From positions 1 through 6,822 of the forward strand of contig DMHJ01000214.1 in NCBI GenBank assembly GCA_003449495.1: a DNA stretch of 6,822 nt, read 5' to 3'. Of the stretch, positions 1-6,822 are shown piece by piece. The notes under the pieces were generated by a model, which saw only the letters and a program-made list of their open reading frames with translations, did not search any database and had not been told where the DNA came from. The stretch comes from Clostridiales bacterium UBA8153. GTDB taxonomy: Bacteria > Bacillota > Sulfobacillia > UBA8153. Position 1 is the stretch's first letter, and each line of letters begins with the position of its first letter. The position numbers were made by a program, and so were the translations under genes.

Positions 1-942
1 ACCGAGCTCGCCTACGAACACATGAACAACCCGCAGAAGGTTGTCGTCGAGGCCGAACAGATCACCGCCGACCGGGTACGCACTGTCGAAAGCGAGCTGG
101 AGGCCACGGAAGCCCGGCTCGACAAGCATAGCGGGGTGCTCGCCCAGAGGGTGCGCGCCATCTACATGGCGGGCACCGTGTCATACTTGGAAGTGCTGCT
201 GCAGGCCACCAGCATCTCCGATTTCCTCACCCGCTTCGACATGCTCAGGCGCGTCATCCGCCAGGACGTCCAGCTCATCGCGGCCCTGGAGGAAGAAGCC
301 GCTGCCCGCCAGAAGCGCCTGGAGGAGCTGGAGCGGCAGCGGGACCGGCTTCTATCGCTGAGGAGGAGTGAAGAAAGGAAGCGGGCGGAAGTGGCGTCTC
401 GCACGCGCGAGCGAGAGGCCCGCCTGCGCGAGATCGAAGCCCGGCGAGATCAGTACGCCCGGGCAATGGACGAGCTCGAGCAGCAGTCAGAACGGCTGAG
501 CCACGAAATCCGCCAGCTGCAGGCCCGGTTGAGGCGAACCGCGGCCCCGGGCGGCCGGATCCCCATGATCAGGCCTGTAGATGGCGGGCGGATCTCCTCG
601 CCTTTCGGACCCCGCTTCCATCCTATCCTCGGGCAGAACCGCATGCACACGGGGATCGACATCGCCGCGGCCCACGGCACCCCCATCCGGGCCGCGGCCG
701 CCGGCGAGGTCATCGTCGCGGGAGCCCTGGGCGGCTATGGGCTGACCGTGGTCATCGACCATGGCGGCAACATCGCCACCCTCTACGCCCATGCCTCTAT
801 GCTATTGGTCCGGGTCGGCGACGAGGTAAGGCAGGGGCAGGTGATTGCCCGGGTGGGTACTACCGGTCTGAGCACCGGCCCACACCTTCACTTCGAAGTG
901 CGGGTGAACGGCGAGTTTGTGAACCCGGCAGGCTGGTTCTAG
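1..942 (+). CDS. Murein hydrolase, PcsB/EnvC-like coiled coil plus M23 (LytM) peptidase, 5'-truncated
   Basis: The frame is open from base 1, so the gene begins upstream and the ATG at 22 is probably internal. 313 codons are visible; related proteins are roughly 370-450 residues, so the signal peptide and first helix are missing. Visible residues 1 to about 180 are a charged coiled coil containing an [14 protein letters not shown] segment typical of PcsB-type hydrolases. Residues about 189-312 form the M23 domain. The zinc ligands H216 and D220 (HTGID) and H297 (HLH) are present, as are the catalytic histidines H264 (YAH) and H295. All active-site residues are thus kept, unlike E. coli EnvC, whose LytM domain is degenerate. 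The expected role is a secreted peptidoglycan endopeptidase acting at division sites. In PcsB and EnvC systems the coiled coil is controlled by FtsEX; that partner is inferred here, since ftsX lies outside the window. Confidence 0.93.
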   Translation, partial: TELAYEHMNNPQKVVVEAEQITADRVRTVESELEATEARLDKHSGVLAQRVRAIYMAGTVSYLEVLLQATSISDFLTRFDMLRRVIRQDVQLIAALEEEAAARQKRLEELERQRDRLLSLRRSEERKRAEVASRTREREARLREIEARRDQYARAMDELEQQSERLSHEIRQLQARLRRTAAPGGRIPMIRPVDGGRISSPFGPRFHPILGQNRMHTGIDIAAAHGTPIRAAAAGEVIVAGALGGYGLTVVIDHGGNIATLYAHASMLLVRVGDEVRQGQVIARVGTTGLSTGPHLHFEVRVNGEFVNPAGWF

Positions 943-984
943 AAGGTCCCGTGTGATAGACTGAGAGTGGAGCAGTGCACCCGT

Positions 985-1015
985 TTGGCATGGCCCGTAG
1001 AGGCGGGCTCATATC
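985..1015 (+). promoter_or_regulatory. Weak promoter-like element upstream of the S41 protease gene
   Basis: TTGGCA at 985-990 matches five of six bases of the -35 consensus. The best -10 candidate, around CATATC at 1010-1015, matches only three of six with a 19-bp spacer, so this is poor. The 97-nt gap after the M23 gene leaves room for a separate promoter for the protease, PDZ and deacetylase genes, but read-through from the M23 gene is equally possible. Confidence 0.22.
993..1008 (+). other. Small GC-rich hairpin in the M23/S41 intergenic gap
   Basis: GCCCG (993-997) pairs with CGGGC (1004-1008) around a 6-nt loop, with a possible extra G-U pair at 992/1009. It is followed by a T/C-rich stretch (TCATATCCTTT) but no real T-tract. 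It could be a weak terminator or attenuator, or a chance pairing in GC-rich DNA. Confidence 0.25.
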
Positions 1016-1027
1016 CTTTGCCAGAAT

Positions 1028-1032
1028 GGGGG
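1028..1032 (+). promoter_or_regulatory. Ribosome binding site deciding the S41 protease start
   Basis: GGGGG lies 7 nt before the GTG at 1040 but only 1 nt before the in-frame TTG at 1034. The spacing favours GTG 1040 as the start. Confidence 0.6.
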
Positions 1033-1039
1033 TTTGAAC

Positions 1040-2419
1040 GTGGTCGCCAGAAGAAAAGTCCTGGTCGGCGCCGTTTTGTTGGTCGTACTTACCAGCCTGA
1101 CCACCTATACGCTTACCCTGCGCGCTTTGCCGATGGAATCCGGCGAAGTCGCTAAACTGTCCCAGCTGTTAAACCTCGTGGAACAACGCTTTGTGGACCC
1201 GGACCGGGCCGTGCGACGGCAGCTATTAGAAGGGGCCGCAGCGGGCATTCTGGATGCACTGGAAGACCCTTATACGTCCTATATGACCGCGGAAGAACAC
1301 CGGGAATTCGTCGTACGCACCTCCGGGACTTTCAGCGGAGTGGGCATGACCATCGGAGTCCGGGACCAGTTCGTTACGGTCATTGCGCCGTTACGGGGCA
1401 CGCCCGCTGAGCGGGCCGGCATCAGACCAGGCGACCGCATACTGCGGGTGGATGGGGTGGATGTGGTCAACCGCACCAGCGCCCAAGTGGCCGTTATGAT
1501 CCGGGGTCCGGAGGGGACCAGCGTCACCCTGACCCTGGCCCGTCCTCCCGACCCTATCCCCTTTGATCTGAAGATCATCCGGGCAAACATCCAGGTGCCA
1601 GCCGCCGATCGCCGTATGCTCGAGCCGGACATTGGGTATCTGCAGATTTTCACCTTCAACGAGCACGCTACCCGGGAGGTCTCCAACTTCCTCCAAGAGC
1701 TCCGCAACCAGGGGGCCCGGGCCCTGGTGCTAGACCTTAGGAACAACGCCGGAGGTCACCTACATGTGGCCATCGACACCACCGGGGTTTTCGTGCCGCC
1801 CGGGCCGGTGGTGACCATCGCCGGCCGGGAGCGCAGGCAGACTTTCCAGTCGGATACTCCGGGGCTCGGCATACCCCTGGTGGTGCTGGTCAACCGGGGC
1901 ACGGCCAGCGCCTCCGAGATCATGGCCGGTGCCATCCAAGACCGCGGGGCGGGCACCATCATGGGCACGCGGACCTTCGGCAAAGGTTCCGTCCAGAACA
2001 TTATCAGCCTGCCCGACGGCTCCGCGGTGCGGTTGACCACCGAGCGCTACTACACCCCGGGCGGCCATGCCATTGAGGGAGTGGGGATCACTCCGGACGT
2101 GGTGGTAGAGCCGGGCGTGCCCACCCCGGCCCTGCGCTACCAGCGGACCTTGGGCCCCGGGGTCATGGACCTGACGGTACGGGAAGTCCAGGAACGCTTG
2201 GCGCGCCTGGGCTTCCGGGTGACTGCCGACGGGGTTATGTCGCCGGCCATGGTGGAGGTTCTGCGCAGCTTCCAGCGCCTACGCGGTCTGGCCGTCACCG
2301 GACAAATCGACCAGGCCACCGTGGAGGCACTTAACCGGTCCATCGCCGAGCTGGACGCATCCTATGACCCCCAGCTCGCGCGGGCTCTGGCCGAGCTCAG
2401 GGCCATCCTGGGACGCTGA
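1040..2419 (+). CDS. ctpA: S41 C-terminal processing serine protease (CtpA/CtpB family)
   Basis: A 459-residue protein, close to B. subtilis CtpA and CtpB in length and with the same domain order. An N-terminal signal-anchor helix (about residues 6-26) places the protease outside the membrane. A PDZ domain (about 98-170) recognises substrate C-termini and gates the active site. The S41 core (about 190-360) has the Ser-Lys-Gln catalytic set: S290 in TASASEI, K315 in FGKGSVQ and Q319. The 25- and 4-residue spacings are those of Prc and other Ctp proteases. A C-terminal peptidoglycan-binding domain 1 (about 378-437) would tether it to the wall. Known relatives trim secreted proteins or peptidoglycan hydrolases, and CtpB cleaves a sporulation regulator; the substrate here is unknown. 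The gene lies downstream of an M23 hydrolase and 16 nt upstream of a MinJ-like gene, recalling the Bacillus ftsEX-ctpB-minJ order, so it could equally be named ctpB. A TTG at 1034 is the alternative start. Confidence 0.95.
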   Translation: MVARRKVLVGAVLLVVLTSLTTYTLTLRALPMESGEVAKLSQLLNLVEQRFVDPDRAVRRQLLEGAAAGILDALEDPYTSYMTAEEHREFVVRTSGTFSGVGMTIGVRDQFVTVIAPLRGTPAERAGIRPGDRILRVDGVDVVNRTSAQVAVMIRGPEGTSVTLTLARPPDPIPFDLKIIRANIQVPAADRRMLEPDIGYLQIFTFNEHATREVSNFLQELRNQGARALVLDLRNNAGGHLHVAIDTTGVFVPPGPVVTIAGRERRQTFQSDTPGLGIPLVVLVNRGTASASEIMAGAIQDRGAGTIMGTRTFGKGSVQNIISLPDGSAVRLTTERYYTPGGHAIEGVGITPDVVVEPGVPTPALRYQRTLGPGVMDLTVREVQERLARLGFRVTADGVMSPAMVEVLRSFQRLRGLAVTGQIDQATVEALNRSIAELDASYDPQLARALAELRAILGR

Positions 2420-2420
2420 T

Positions 2421-2429
2421 AGGGGGGAG
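2421..2429 (+). promoter_or_regulatory. Ribosome binding site of the membrane PDZ gene
   Basis: AGGGGGGAG sits 6 nt before the ATG at 2436. It rules out the longer in-frame start at 2364, which would overlap the end of the protease gene by 56 nt. Confidence 0.8.
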
Positions 2430-2435
2430 CATCGC

Positions 2436-3692
2436 ATGGCCGACCTGCGCCCGTTTCTTGAGGTATCCGTGGTGGTGCTCCGCACCATCCCGCAGATCAT
2501 CTTCACCCCGGGCCTGGCGCTGTCCTTCTGGCTGGTGGTCTGGTTGGTGTCCCTGCAGTACCGCCGGGTGGCGGGCAACGAGGAGCGTTTGTACGGCGTG
2601 GTGAAGAACCCGGTCAGGCGCCAGTTGCTGGTGGCCATGGGCTTGGGCCTGGGCGGGGGAGTGTTTGCCAGTCTTCTGCTGGTCTCCGTGGGCGTCACCC
2701 TGACCGGTAGCGGGATCTTTTACTTGTTGCCGCTGGCTCTGCTCCTATATCTGGTGAGCCCTCGCCTCATGTGTTTCTCCTACGCCGGCGGCATAGTTTC
2801 CCTATCCAGCCTGGTGCTGGGCTGGCCTGAGGTGAGCGTGCCCGCTCTCATGGCGCTGGTGGCCGTCCTCCATGTCACCGAAAGCCTGCTCATATCCATG
2901 AGCGGCGCCGGGTGCGTGACCCCGCTGTTCATCGCCGATGAGCGTAGCCGGGTGGTGGGGGCCTACGCGATACAGCGGTTCTGGCCGGTACCCCTGGTGG
3001 TGCTGTTTGCCGTTTCCGTACCGGACATCACCCAGGTTACGGGCCTTATCGCCATGCCGGACTGGTGGCCCCTGATCGGTGCCAGCCCCGCCTACCATCC
3101 CGGCACCCATACCCTGGTTTACACCCTGGGTCCGGTCATGGCCGCCCTCGGGTACAGCGACCTGGCGGTGGCCTCCAGCCCTCCGCGCAAGAGCCTGCGT
3201 ACGGCCGGTTGGCTGGCGACATACAGTGTATGCCTCCTGTTCTTCGCGGTGCTGGCGGCCAGGCTGACCATCTTCCGGTGGGTGGCGGCACTCTTTGGGC
3301 CTCTGGGCCACGAGTGGGTGATACGGCTTTCCAACCGGGGTGAGCTGCGCAGGCAGCCACTGTTTACCCAATCCGCCCAAGGGGTGCGGGTCCTGGATGT
3401 GGTACCCGGCGGCCCGGCTGCCCGGGCAGGCATCGTGGCCGGTGATGTGATCCAGACGGTCAACGGGGCGGAGGTGAACTACCGGGACCAGCTGCAGCAG
3501 GTCGTGGCCGGAAGCCCAGGCCGGCTCGAGCTTACCGTCCAGCGCCGGGCGGGCTTCGACCGGGTGCTGATCCCGGGGCCGGTGGAACACCTCCAGTTGA
3601 TGACCGTGCCGGAGCCGGGCGACGAGGCCAACGTGGACCTCCGGGTGGCCGGGCGTCTGAGCACCTGGCTCCGGCGCCGGGTGGGCGGTTGA
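2436..3692 (+). CDS. Polytopic membrane protein with C-terminal PDZ domain (MinJ-like)
   Basis: A 418-residue protein. About six to eight hydrophobic segments fill the first 300 residues; clear ones lie near 21-41, 64-88, 94-112, 115-130, 134-153, a segment starting RFWPVPLVVLF, and one just before the loop leading to the PDZ domain. A conserved-looking LHVTES motif lies at 145-150. A PDZ domain occupies about 312-375 (GVRVLDVVPGGPAARAGI, then GDVIQTVNG), followed by a tail of about 40 residues. No catalytic residues are visible, so it is probably a scaffold rather than an enzyme. B. subtilis MinJ (YvjD), which links DivIVA to MinD at the division site, has the same layout, similar length and a similar position downstream of ctpB. 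Orthology is inferred from layout and context, not proven. The gene is flanked by gaps of 16 nt and 2 nt, consistent with one operon with the protease and deacetylase genes. Confidence 0.85.
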   Translation: MADLRPFLEVSVVVLRTIPQIIFTPGLALSFWLVVWLVSLQYRRVAGNEERLYGVVKNPVRRQLLVAMGLGLGGGVFASLLLVSVGVTLTGSGIFYLLPLALLLYLVSPRLMCFSYAGGIVSLSSLVLGWPEVSVPALMALVAVLHVTESLLISMSGAGCVTPLFIADERSRVVGAYAIQRFWPVPLVVLFAVSVPDITQVTGLIAMPDWWPLIGASPAYHPGTHTLVYTLGPVMAALGYSDLAVASSPPRKSLRTAGWLATYSVCLLFFAVLAARLTIFRWVAALFGPLGHEWVIRLSNRGELRRQPLFTQSAQGVRVLDVVPGGPAARAGIVAGDVIQTVNGAEVNYRDQLQQVVAGSPGRLELTVQRRAGFDRVLIPGPVEHLQLMTVPEPGDEANVDLRVAGRLSTWLRRRVGG

Positions 3693-3694
3693 CC

Positions 3695-4546
3695 ATGGCG
3701 CGTTGGCCCCTCCCCCGCTGCGCTCCCAGGGTTGCCGCCGGGTTGGCCGTCCTCTTAGTGGGGGCGATGTTTCACCTGCCGGCGACGCTGCCGAAGGCGA
3801 GCGCCGCGGCGGTGGAACCCGGCGTAATGGAGGTACGACTGGGTCCTTCCGAGACCCGCCCGCTTCTGGCCATCATCATCGATGACTTGGGCTGGGGCGT
3901 CCTCGGTACCGCCGAAGTGCTCGCCTTGCCCTATCCCCTGACCATGGCCGTGTTGCCCGATGGGCCGTTCACGCAGCGTGAAGCCCGGCAGGCTTGGGAG
4001 CGGGGCCACGAAGTCTTTCTCCACTTGCCCATGGAACCCAAAGGAGCGTTTCCGCCGGTACCGCGGTTTGTCACTGTGGACCTGAGCGACGAAGCCATCC
4101 GGGCCCGGGTCCGGTACCACCTTCTACAGGTGCCCTACGCCACCGGTGTGAACAACCACATGGGCTCCCGGGCCACCGCCGATCGCCGGGTGGCCCGGGC
4201 GGTCCTGGAGGTCGTGGCCGAACATGGCCTGGTGTTCGTAGACAGCCGTACCTGGCACCTGTCGGTGATGGGCGAGTTGGCCACCGAGCTGGGGATCCCG
4301 TTGGCGGTAAACCAGCTGTTTCTGGACAACATAAGGGAGGCGGAAGCCATCAGGCGCCAGCTATGGAGAGGAGCGGCCTTGGCTCAGGCCCGAGGCCGGG
4401 CGCTGGTCCTGGGTCATGTCCACCCCCTCATGGCCAGCGTCCTGGCAGAGGAGATCCCGCGGCTGCAGGAGGCGGGCATTGCCGTGGTTCCGGCGAGCCG
4501 GGTGGTGAACTGGGACGTGGCACGCCCACAGCGACGCCTGCGCTAG
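3695..4546 (+). CDS. Divergent polysaccharide deacetylase family protein (YibQ/DUF610-like), exported
   Basis: A 283-residue protein. The N-terminus is a signal peptide: basic residues, a hydrophobic stretch (VAAGLAVLLVGAMF) and an ASA-A cleavage-like site near residue 35. The mature part has the family's motifs in order: IIIDDLGWG (D63, D64), HLPMEP (H110), NNHMGS (N153-S158, H155), VDSRTW (D183-W187) and GHVHP (H241, H243). These cluster in a NodB-like barrel and could bind a metal, but the classical NodB HxxxH motif is not evident. Deacetylase activity has not been settled for this family, so the substrate is unknown. In proteobacteria this family commonly neighbours envC and ctpA, as here, which suggests a cell-wall role. 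The gene starts 2 nt after the PDZ gene stops, so translation is likely coupled. ATG 3695 is chosen because GGGCGG (3683-3688) is well spaced; TTG 3689 is an alternative. Confidence 0.93.
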   Translation: MARWPLPRCAPRVAAGLAVLLVGAMFHLPATLPKASAAAVEPGVMEVRLGPSETRPLLAIIIDDLGWGVLGTAEVLALPYPLTMAVLPDGPFTQREARQAWERGHEVFLHLPMEPKGAFPPVPRFVTVDLSDEAIRARVRYHLLQVPYATGVNNHMGSRATADRRVARAVLEVVAEHGLVFVDSRTWHLSVMGELATELGIPLAVNQLFLDNIREAEAIRRQLWRGAALAQARGRALVLGHVHPLMASVLAEEIPRLQEAGIAVVPASRVVNWDVARPQRRLR

Positions 4547-4567
4547 CAGGGTTCTCCGGCTCGGTGG

Positions 4568-4581
4568 CGAATAGATGTTCT
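4568..4581. promoter_or_regulatory. Predicted LexA (DinR) SOS operator of uvrBA
   Basis: CGAATAGATGTTCT matches the B. subtilis DinR/LexA consensus CGAACRNRYGTTYC at all but two of its positions (T for C at position 5, T for C at position 14), and keeps the GAA...GTTC core with a 4-nt centre. It lies 35 nt upstream of the uvrB ATG and 2 nt before an extended -10 element, where bound LexA would block RNA polymerase. uvrBA is a known LexA target in Bacillus. The site also covers an in-frame ATG (4575), arguing against that codon as the uvrB start. Confidence 0.75.
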
Positions 4582-4589
4582 GGTATGCT
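4581..4589 (+). promoter_or_regulatory. Extended -10 element of the predicted uvrBA promoter
   Basis: TGGTATGCT fits the extended -10 pattern TGnTATnnT, with TATGCT matching four of six bases of the -10 consensus. No good -35 is seen 16-18 bp upstream (TCGGTG at 4561-4566 is poor), which the TG extension may offset. Transcription would start near 4596, giving a leader of about 20 nt that contains the ribosome binding site. Confidence 0.5.
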
Positions 4590-4605
4590 CCCTGGTTCCG
4601 ATACC

Positions 4606-4611
4606 GAGGTG
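4606..4611 (+). promoter_or_regulatory. Ribosome binding site of uvrB
   Basis: GAGGTG lies 5 nt before the ATG at 4617. It selects that start over the upstream in-frame ATG at 4575. Confidence 0.75.
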
Positions 4612-4616
4612 CGGTT

Positions 4617-6599
4617 ATGTCCAAGTTCAGAGTGGTTTCTGAATACCAGCCCCGGGGCGACCAGCCCGGGGCCATTGCCGCTTTGGCCGGCGCCATCTTG
4701 GCCGGAGAAAGTCAGCTGGTGCTCATGGGCGTGACCGGATCCGGCAAGACCTTCACCGTGGCCAAGGTCATCGAAGAGCTGCAGAGGCCGGTACTGGTCA
4801 TCGCCCACAACAAGACGCTGGCGGCCCAGCTGTGTTCCGAGTTCAAGGAGTTCTTCCCGGACAGTGCCGTGGAGTATTTCGTCAGTTACTACGACTACTA
4901 CCAACCCGAGGCCTACGTGCCGCATACCGATACCTACATCGAGAAGGACGTACTCATCAACGACGAGATCGACAAGCTCCGGCACTCGGCCACTTCCGCC
5001 ATTTTCGAGCGCCGGGACGTGATCATCGTCGCTTCGGTCTCCTGCATCTACGGGTTGGGTTCGCCCGAAGACTACCGGGAGCTGATGCTGTCTTTGCGCC
5101 CGGGTATGGGGCGCACGCGCGACCAGCTGCTGCGCAAGCTGGTGGATATCCAGTACGAGCGCAACGACGCCAACTTCAGCCGCGGGAAGTTCAGGGCCCG
5201 GGGAGACGTGATCGAGATCTTTCCCGCCGCCAGCAACGAAAGGGCCGTGCGGGTTGAGATGTTCGGCGACCGCATCGAGCGTCTGGTGGAGTTCGAGCCC
5301 CTCACCGGTGAGCGCTTGGGGGAACGGGCCCATGTGGCCGTCTACCCGGCGCGTCACTACGTTACCACCGACGTCAAGCTGGCGCGCGCCCTCTCCTCCA
5401 TTCAAGCCGAGCTGGAGGAAAGGCTCACCGAGCTGCGGAGCCGGGGGAAGCTGTTTGAGGCCCACCGGCTGGAGCAGAGAACCCGTTACGATTTGGAAAT
5501 GCTCGGGCAGCTGGGATATTGCCCGGGCATTGAAAACTACTCCCGCCACCTCACCGGGCGGGCCCCGGGTGAGCCCCCGTACACCCTGATGGACTTCTTT
5601 CCCGGCGACATGCTCCTGGTGGTGGACGAATCCCATGCTACCCTACCCCAGCTGCGCGCCATGTTCCACGGGGATAGGGCGCGCAAGACCACCCTGGTGG
5701 ACCACGGGTTCCGCCTGCCCTCGGCCTTTGACAACCGCCCGCTTACCTTTGAGGAGTTCCAGGCCCGGGCCCGCCAGGCCATCTACGTGTCGGCGACCCC
5801 GGGCCCCTACGAATTAGGTCGGGCCGGCCGGGTGGTGGAGCAGATCGTGCGGCCCACCGGCCTGGTAGATCCCAGAATTGAGCTCAGACCCACCGAGGAT
5901 CAGGTCGGTGACTTGCTGCGCGAGATCCGGGCCACCGTGGCCCGGTCGGGCCGCGTCCTGATCACCACCCTCACCAAGAAGATGGCAGAGGATCTCAGCG
6001 ATCACCTGCGCGAGGCCGGGGTACGCGTACGCTACCTGCACTCCGACATCGACACGCTAGAGCGCATGGAGATCCTACGTGACCTGAGGCTGGGGGCCTT
6101 CGACGTGCTGGTGGGCATCAACCTGTTGCGGGAAGGCCTGGACCTGCCAGAAGTCATGCTCGTGGCCATCCTGGATGCCGATCAGGAGGGGTTTCTCAGA
6201 TCGGGAACCTCGCTCATCCAGACCATCGGGCGGGCGGCCCGCAATGTGGAAGGCCGGGTCCTCATGTATGCGGACACCATCACCGGTTCCATGCGCGAGG
6301 CCATCGGCGAGACGGAACGCCGGCGCGAGAAACAGACGGCATACAACCTGGTACACGGCATCACCCCGGCAACCGTGAGGAAGGCGGTGCGGGAGGTAAT
6401 CCAGGCCACCCGGGTGGCGGATCAGCCCGCCGCGTACCTGCACGGCATCGACCTCGCCCGCCTGGACAAAAAGCAGGTCGGGCCGCTCCTGGAGCGCCTG
6501 CGCAAGGAAATGCGAGAAGCATCGAAGCGATTGGAGTTTGAACACGCCGCTTCTCTGCGGGATATTATCTTCGAGCTGCAGGAGAGGAAGTCTTCGTAG
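4617..6599 (+). CDS. uvrB: Excinuclease ABC subunit B (UvrB)
   Basis: A complete 660-residue UvrB, the usual length. In nucleotide excision repair, UvrA2 loads UvrB onto damaged DNA; UvrB verifies the lesion using ATP, then recruits UvrC, which cuts on both sides. Visible motifs are the Walker A GVTGSGKT (38-45), HNKTLAAQL (64-72), the tyrosine-rich damage-probing beta-hairpin starting at [11 protein letters not shown] (90-100), the Walker B-like DESH (337-340), YLHSD (473-477), motif V ([11 protein letters not shown], 500-510) and motif VI (QTIGRAARN, 535-543). A C-terminal UVR domain (about 616-658), which contacts UvrC, ends the protein. No key residue is missing. It begins 70 nt after the deacetylase gene behind its own predicted LexA-controlled promoter, and its stop codon overlaps the uvrA start. 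The start at 4617 is supported by a Shine-Dalgarno and by the family N-terminus ([14 protein letters not shown]). Confidence 0.98.
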   Translation: MSKFRVVSEYQPRGDQPGAIAALAGAILAGESQLVLMGVTGSGKTFTVAKVIEELQRPVLVIAHNKTLAAQLCSEFKEFFPDSAVEYFVSYYDYYQPEAYVPHTDTYIEKDVLINDEIDKLRHSATSAIFERRDVIIVASVSCIYGLGSPEDYRELMLSLRPGMGRTRDQLLRKLVDIQYERNDANFSRGKFRARGDVIEIFPAASNERAVRVEMFGDRIERLVEFEPLTGERLGERAHVAVYPARHYVTTDVKLARALSSIQAELEERLTELRSRGKLFEAHRLEQRTRYDLEMLGQLGYCPGIENYSRHLTGRAPGEPPYTLMDFFPGDMLLVVDESHATLPQLRAMFHGDRARKTTLVDHGFRLPSAFDNRPLTFEEFQARARQAIYVSATPGPYELGRAGRVVEQIVRPTGLVDPRIELRPTEDQVGDLLREIRATVARSGRVLITTLTKKMAEDLSDHLREAGVRVRYLHSDIDTLERMEILRDLRLGAFDVLVGINLLREGLDLPEVMLVAILDADQEGFLRSGTSLIQTIGRAARNVEGRVLMYADTITGSMREAIGETERRREKQTAYNLVHGITPATVRKAVREVIQATRVADQPAAYLHGIDLARLDKKQVGPLLERLRKEMREASKRLEFEHAASLRDIIFELQERKSS

Positions 6600-6822
6600 T
6601 GGCCAGGGCCATTGTGGTGCGCGGCGCCCGCCAGCACAATCTCAAGAACATCAACGTGGAAATCCCCAGGGACCGGTTTGTGGTGATCACCGGCATCAGT
6701 GGTTCGGGGAAAAGCTCCCTGGCCTTTGACACCATCTATGCGGAAGGCCAGCGCCGGTACGTGGAGTCCCTTTCCGCATACGCCCGGCAGTTTTTGGGAC
6801 AGATGGAAAAGCCCGACGTGGA
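6599..6822 (+). CDS. uvrA: Excinuclease ABC subunit A (UvrA), N-terminal part, cut by window end
   Basis: A GTG at 6599 opens a frame that runs off the window; 74 codons and two bases are visible of a protein that is usually about 940-960 residues. UvrA is the dimeric ABC-type ATPase that finds DNA damage and delivers UvrB to it. The visible part starts with [19 protein letters not shown] and contains the first Walker A, GISGSGKS (32-39), then the family signature [18 protein letters not shown]. The GTG shares its first base with the last base of the uvrB TAG stop (TAGTG), and AGGAGAGG at 6580-6587, inside the uvrB end, is the likely ribosome binding site. This layout suggests translational coupling and SOS co-expression with uvrB. 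Confidence 0.96.
   Translation, partial: MARAIVVRGARQHNLKNINVEIPRDRFVVITGISGSGKSSLAFDTIYAEGQRRYVESLSAYARQFLGQMEKPDV

Noticed and set aside
967..1155. 62-codon frame starting in the gap before the S41 protease
   Set aside because: It overlaps the protease start, has no ribosome binding site and no recognisable features.
2364..2435. Longer start for the membrane PDZ gene at 2364
   Set aside because: It would overlap the protease gene; ATG 2436 has a strong ribosome binding site 6 nt upstream.
2802..3590. Antisense open frame of 262 codons across the membrane PDZ gene
   Set aside because: Its composition (rich in H, G, Q, R) has no recognisable domain, and the + strand gene has clear membrane segments and a PDZ domain.
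4537..4550. Inverted repeat CCTGC-GCTA-GCAGG over the deacetylase stop codon, as a terminator
   Set aside because: The stem is only 5 bp and no T-tract follows, so it cannot be supported as an intrinsic terminator; it may be chance.
4575..4616. Longer uvrB start at ATG 4575
   Set aside because: It lies inside the predicted LexA box, lacks a ribosome binding site and adds 14 residues not expected in UvrB, whereas 4617 has a good site and the normal N-terminus.
3994..4734. Overlapping + strand frame of 246 codons across the deacetylase end and uvrB start
   Set aside because: It is Gly/Pro/Arg-rich out-of-frame translation of two conserved genes with no ribosome binding site of note.
4428..5636. 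Long antisense open frame (402 codons) on the - strand across uvrB
   Set aside because: It lies opposite the well-supported uvrB and deacetylase genes, has low-complexity H/G/V/L-rich composition and no recognisable motif. Such frames are common opposite GC-rich genes.

Overview
The window is about 65% GC by eye, and every gene lies on the + strand. It carries two linked blocks: an envelope and cell-wall remodelling block, and the start of the nucleotide excision repair operon. The order is M23 peptidase with a PcsB-type coiled coil, then S41 C-terminal processing protease, then membrane PDZ protein, then YibQ-type divergent polysaccharide deacetylase, then uvrB, then uvrA. This resembles the Bacillus ftsEX-ctpB-minJ neighbourhood near uvrBA. 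Together with the PcsB-type coil, a peptidoglycan-binding tail on the protease and a Gram-positive-type LexA box, it points to a GC-rich member of the Firmicutes, probably a clostridial or Peptococcaceae-like lineage. The genus cannot be told from this window.

Positions 1-942 hold the 3' part of the M23 peptidase gene; its start is outside the window, where ftsE/ftsX would be expected. A 97-nt gap with a small GC-rich hairpin and a weak promoter-like element leads to the S41 protease (1040-2419). The membrane PDZ protein (2436-3692) follows after 16 nt, and the deacetylase-like gene (3695-4546) follows 2 nt later, so these three look co-transcribed. A 70-nt gap (4547-4616) then separates them from uvrB. 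It holds a good match to the Gram-positive LexA (DinR) box, directly next to an extended -10 element. uvrB (4617-6599) is complete, and uvrA starts at 6599, sharing one base with the uvrB stop codon; only its first 74 codons are visible.

Functionally, the first four products are predicted to be exported or membrane-bound. They would cut peptidoglycan cross-links or stem peptides (M23), process envelope proteins (S41), organise membrane or division proteins (PDZ) and perhaps modify a polysaccharide (YibQ-like). UvrB and UvrA are the cytoplasmic damage-recognition proteins and appear to have their own SOS-controlled promoter. No mobile element, CRISPR array or RNA gene was seen. The content is mainly conserved chromosomal housekeeping. 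The points most worth following up are the LexA operator, the intact active site of the EnvC/PcsB-like peptidase, and the M23-S41-PDZ-YibQ grouping.
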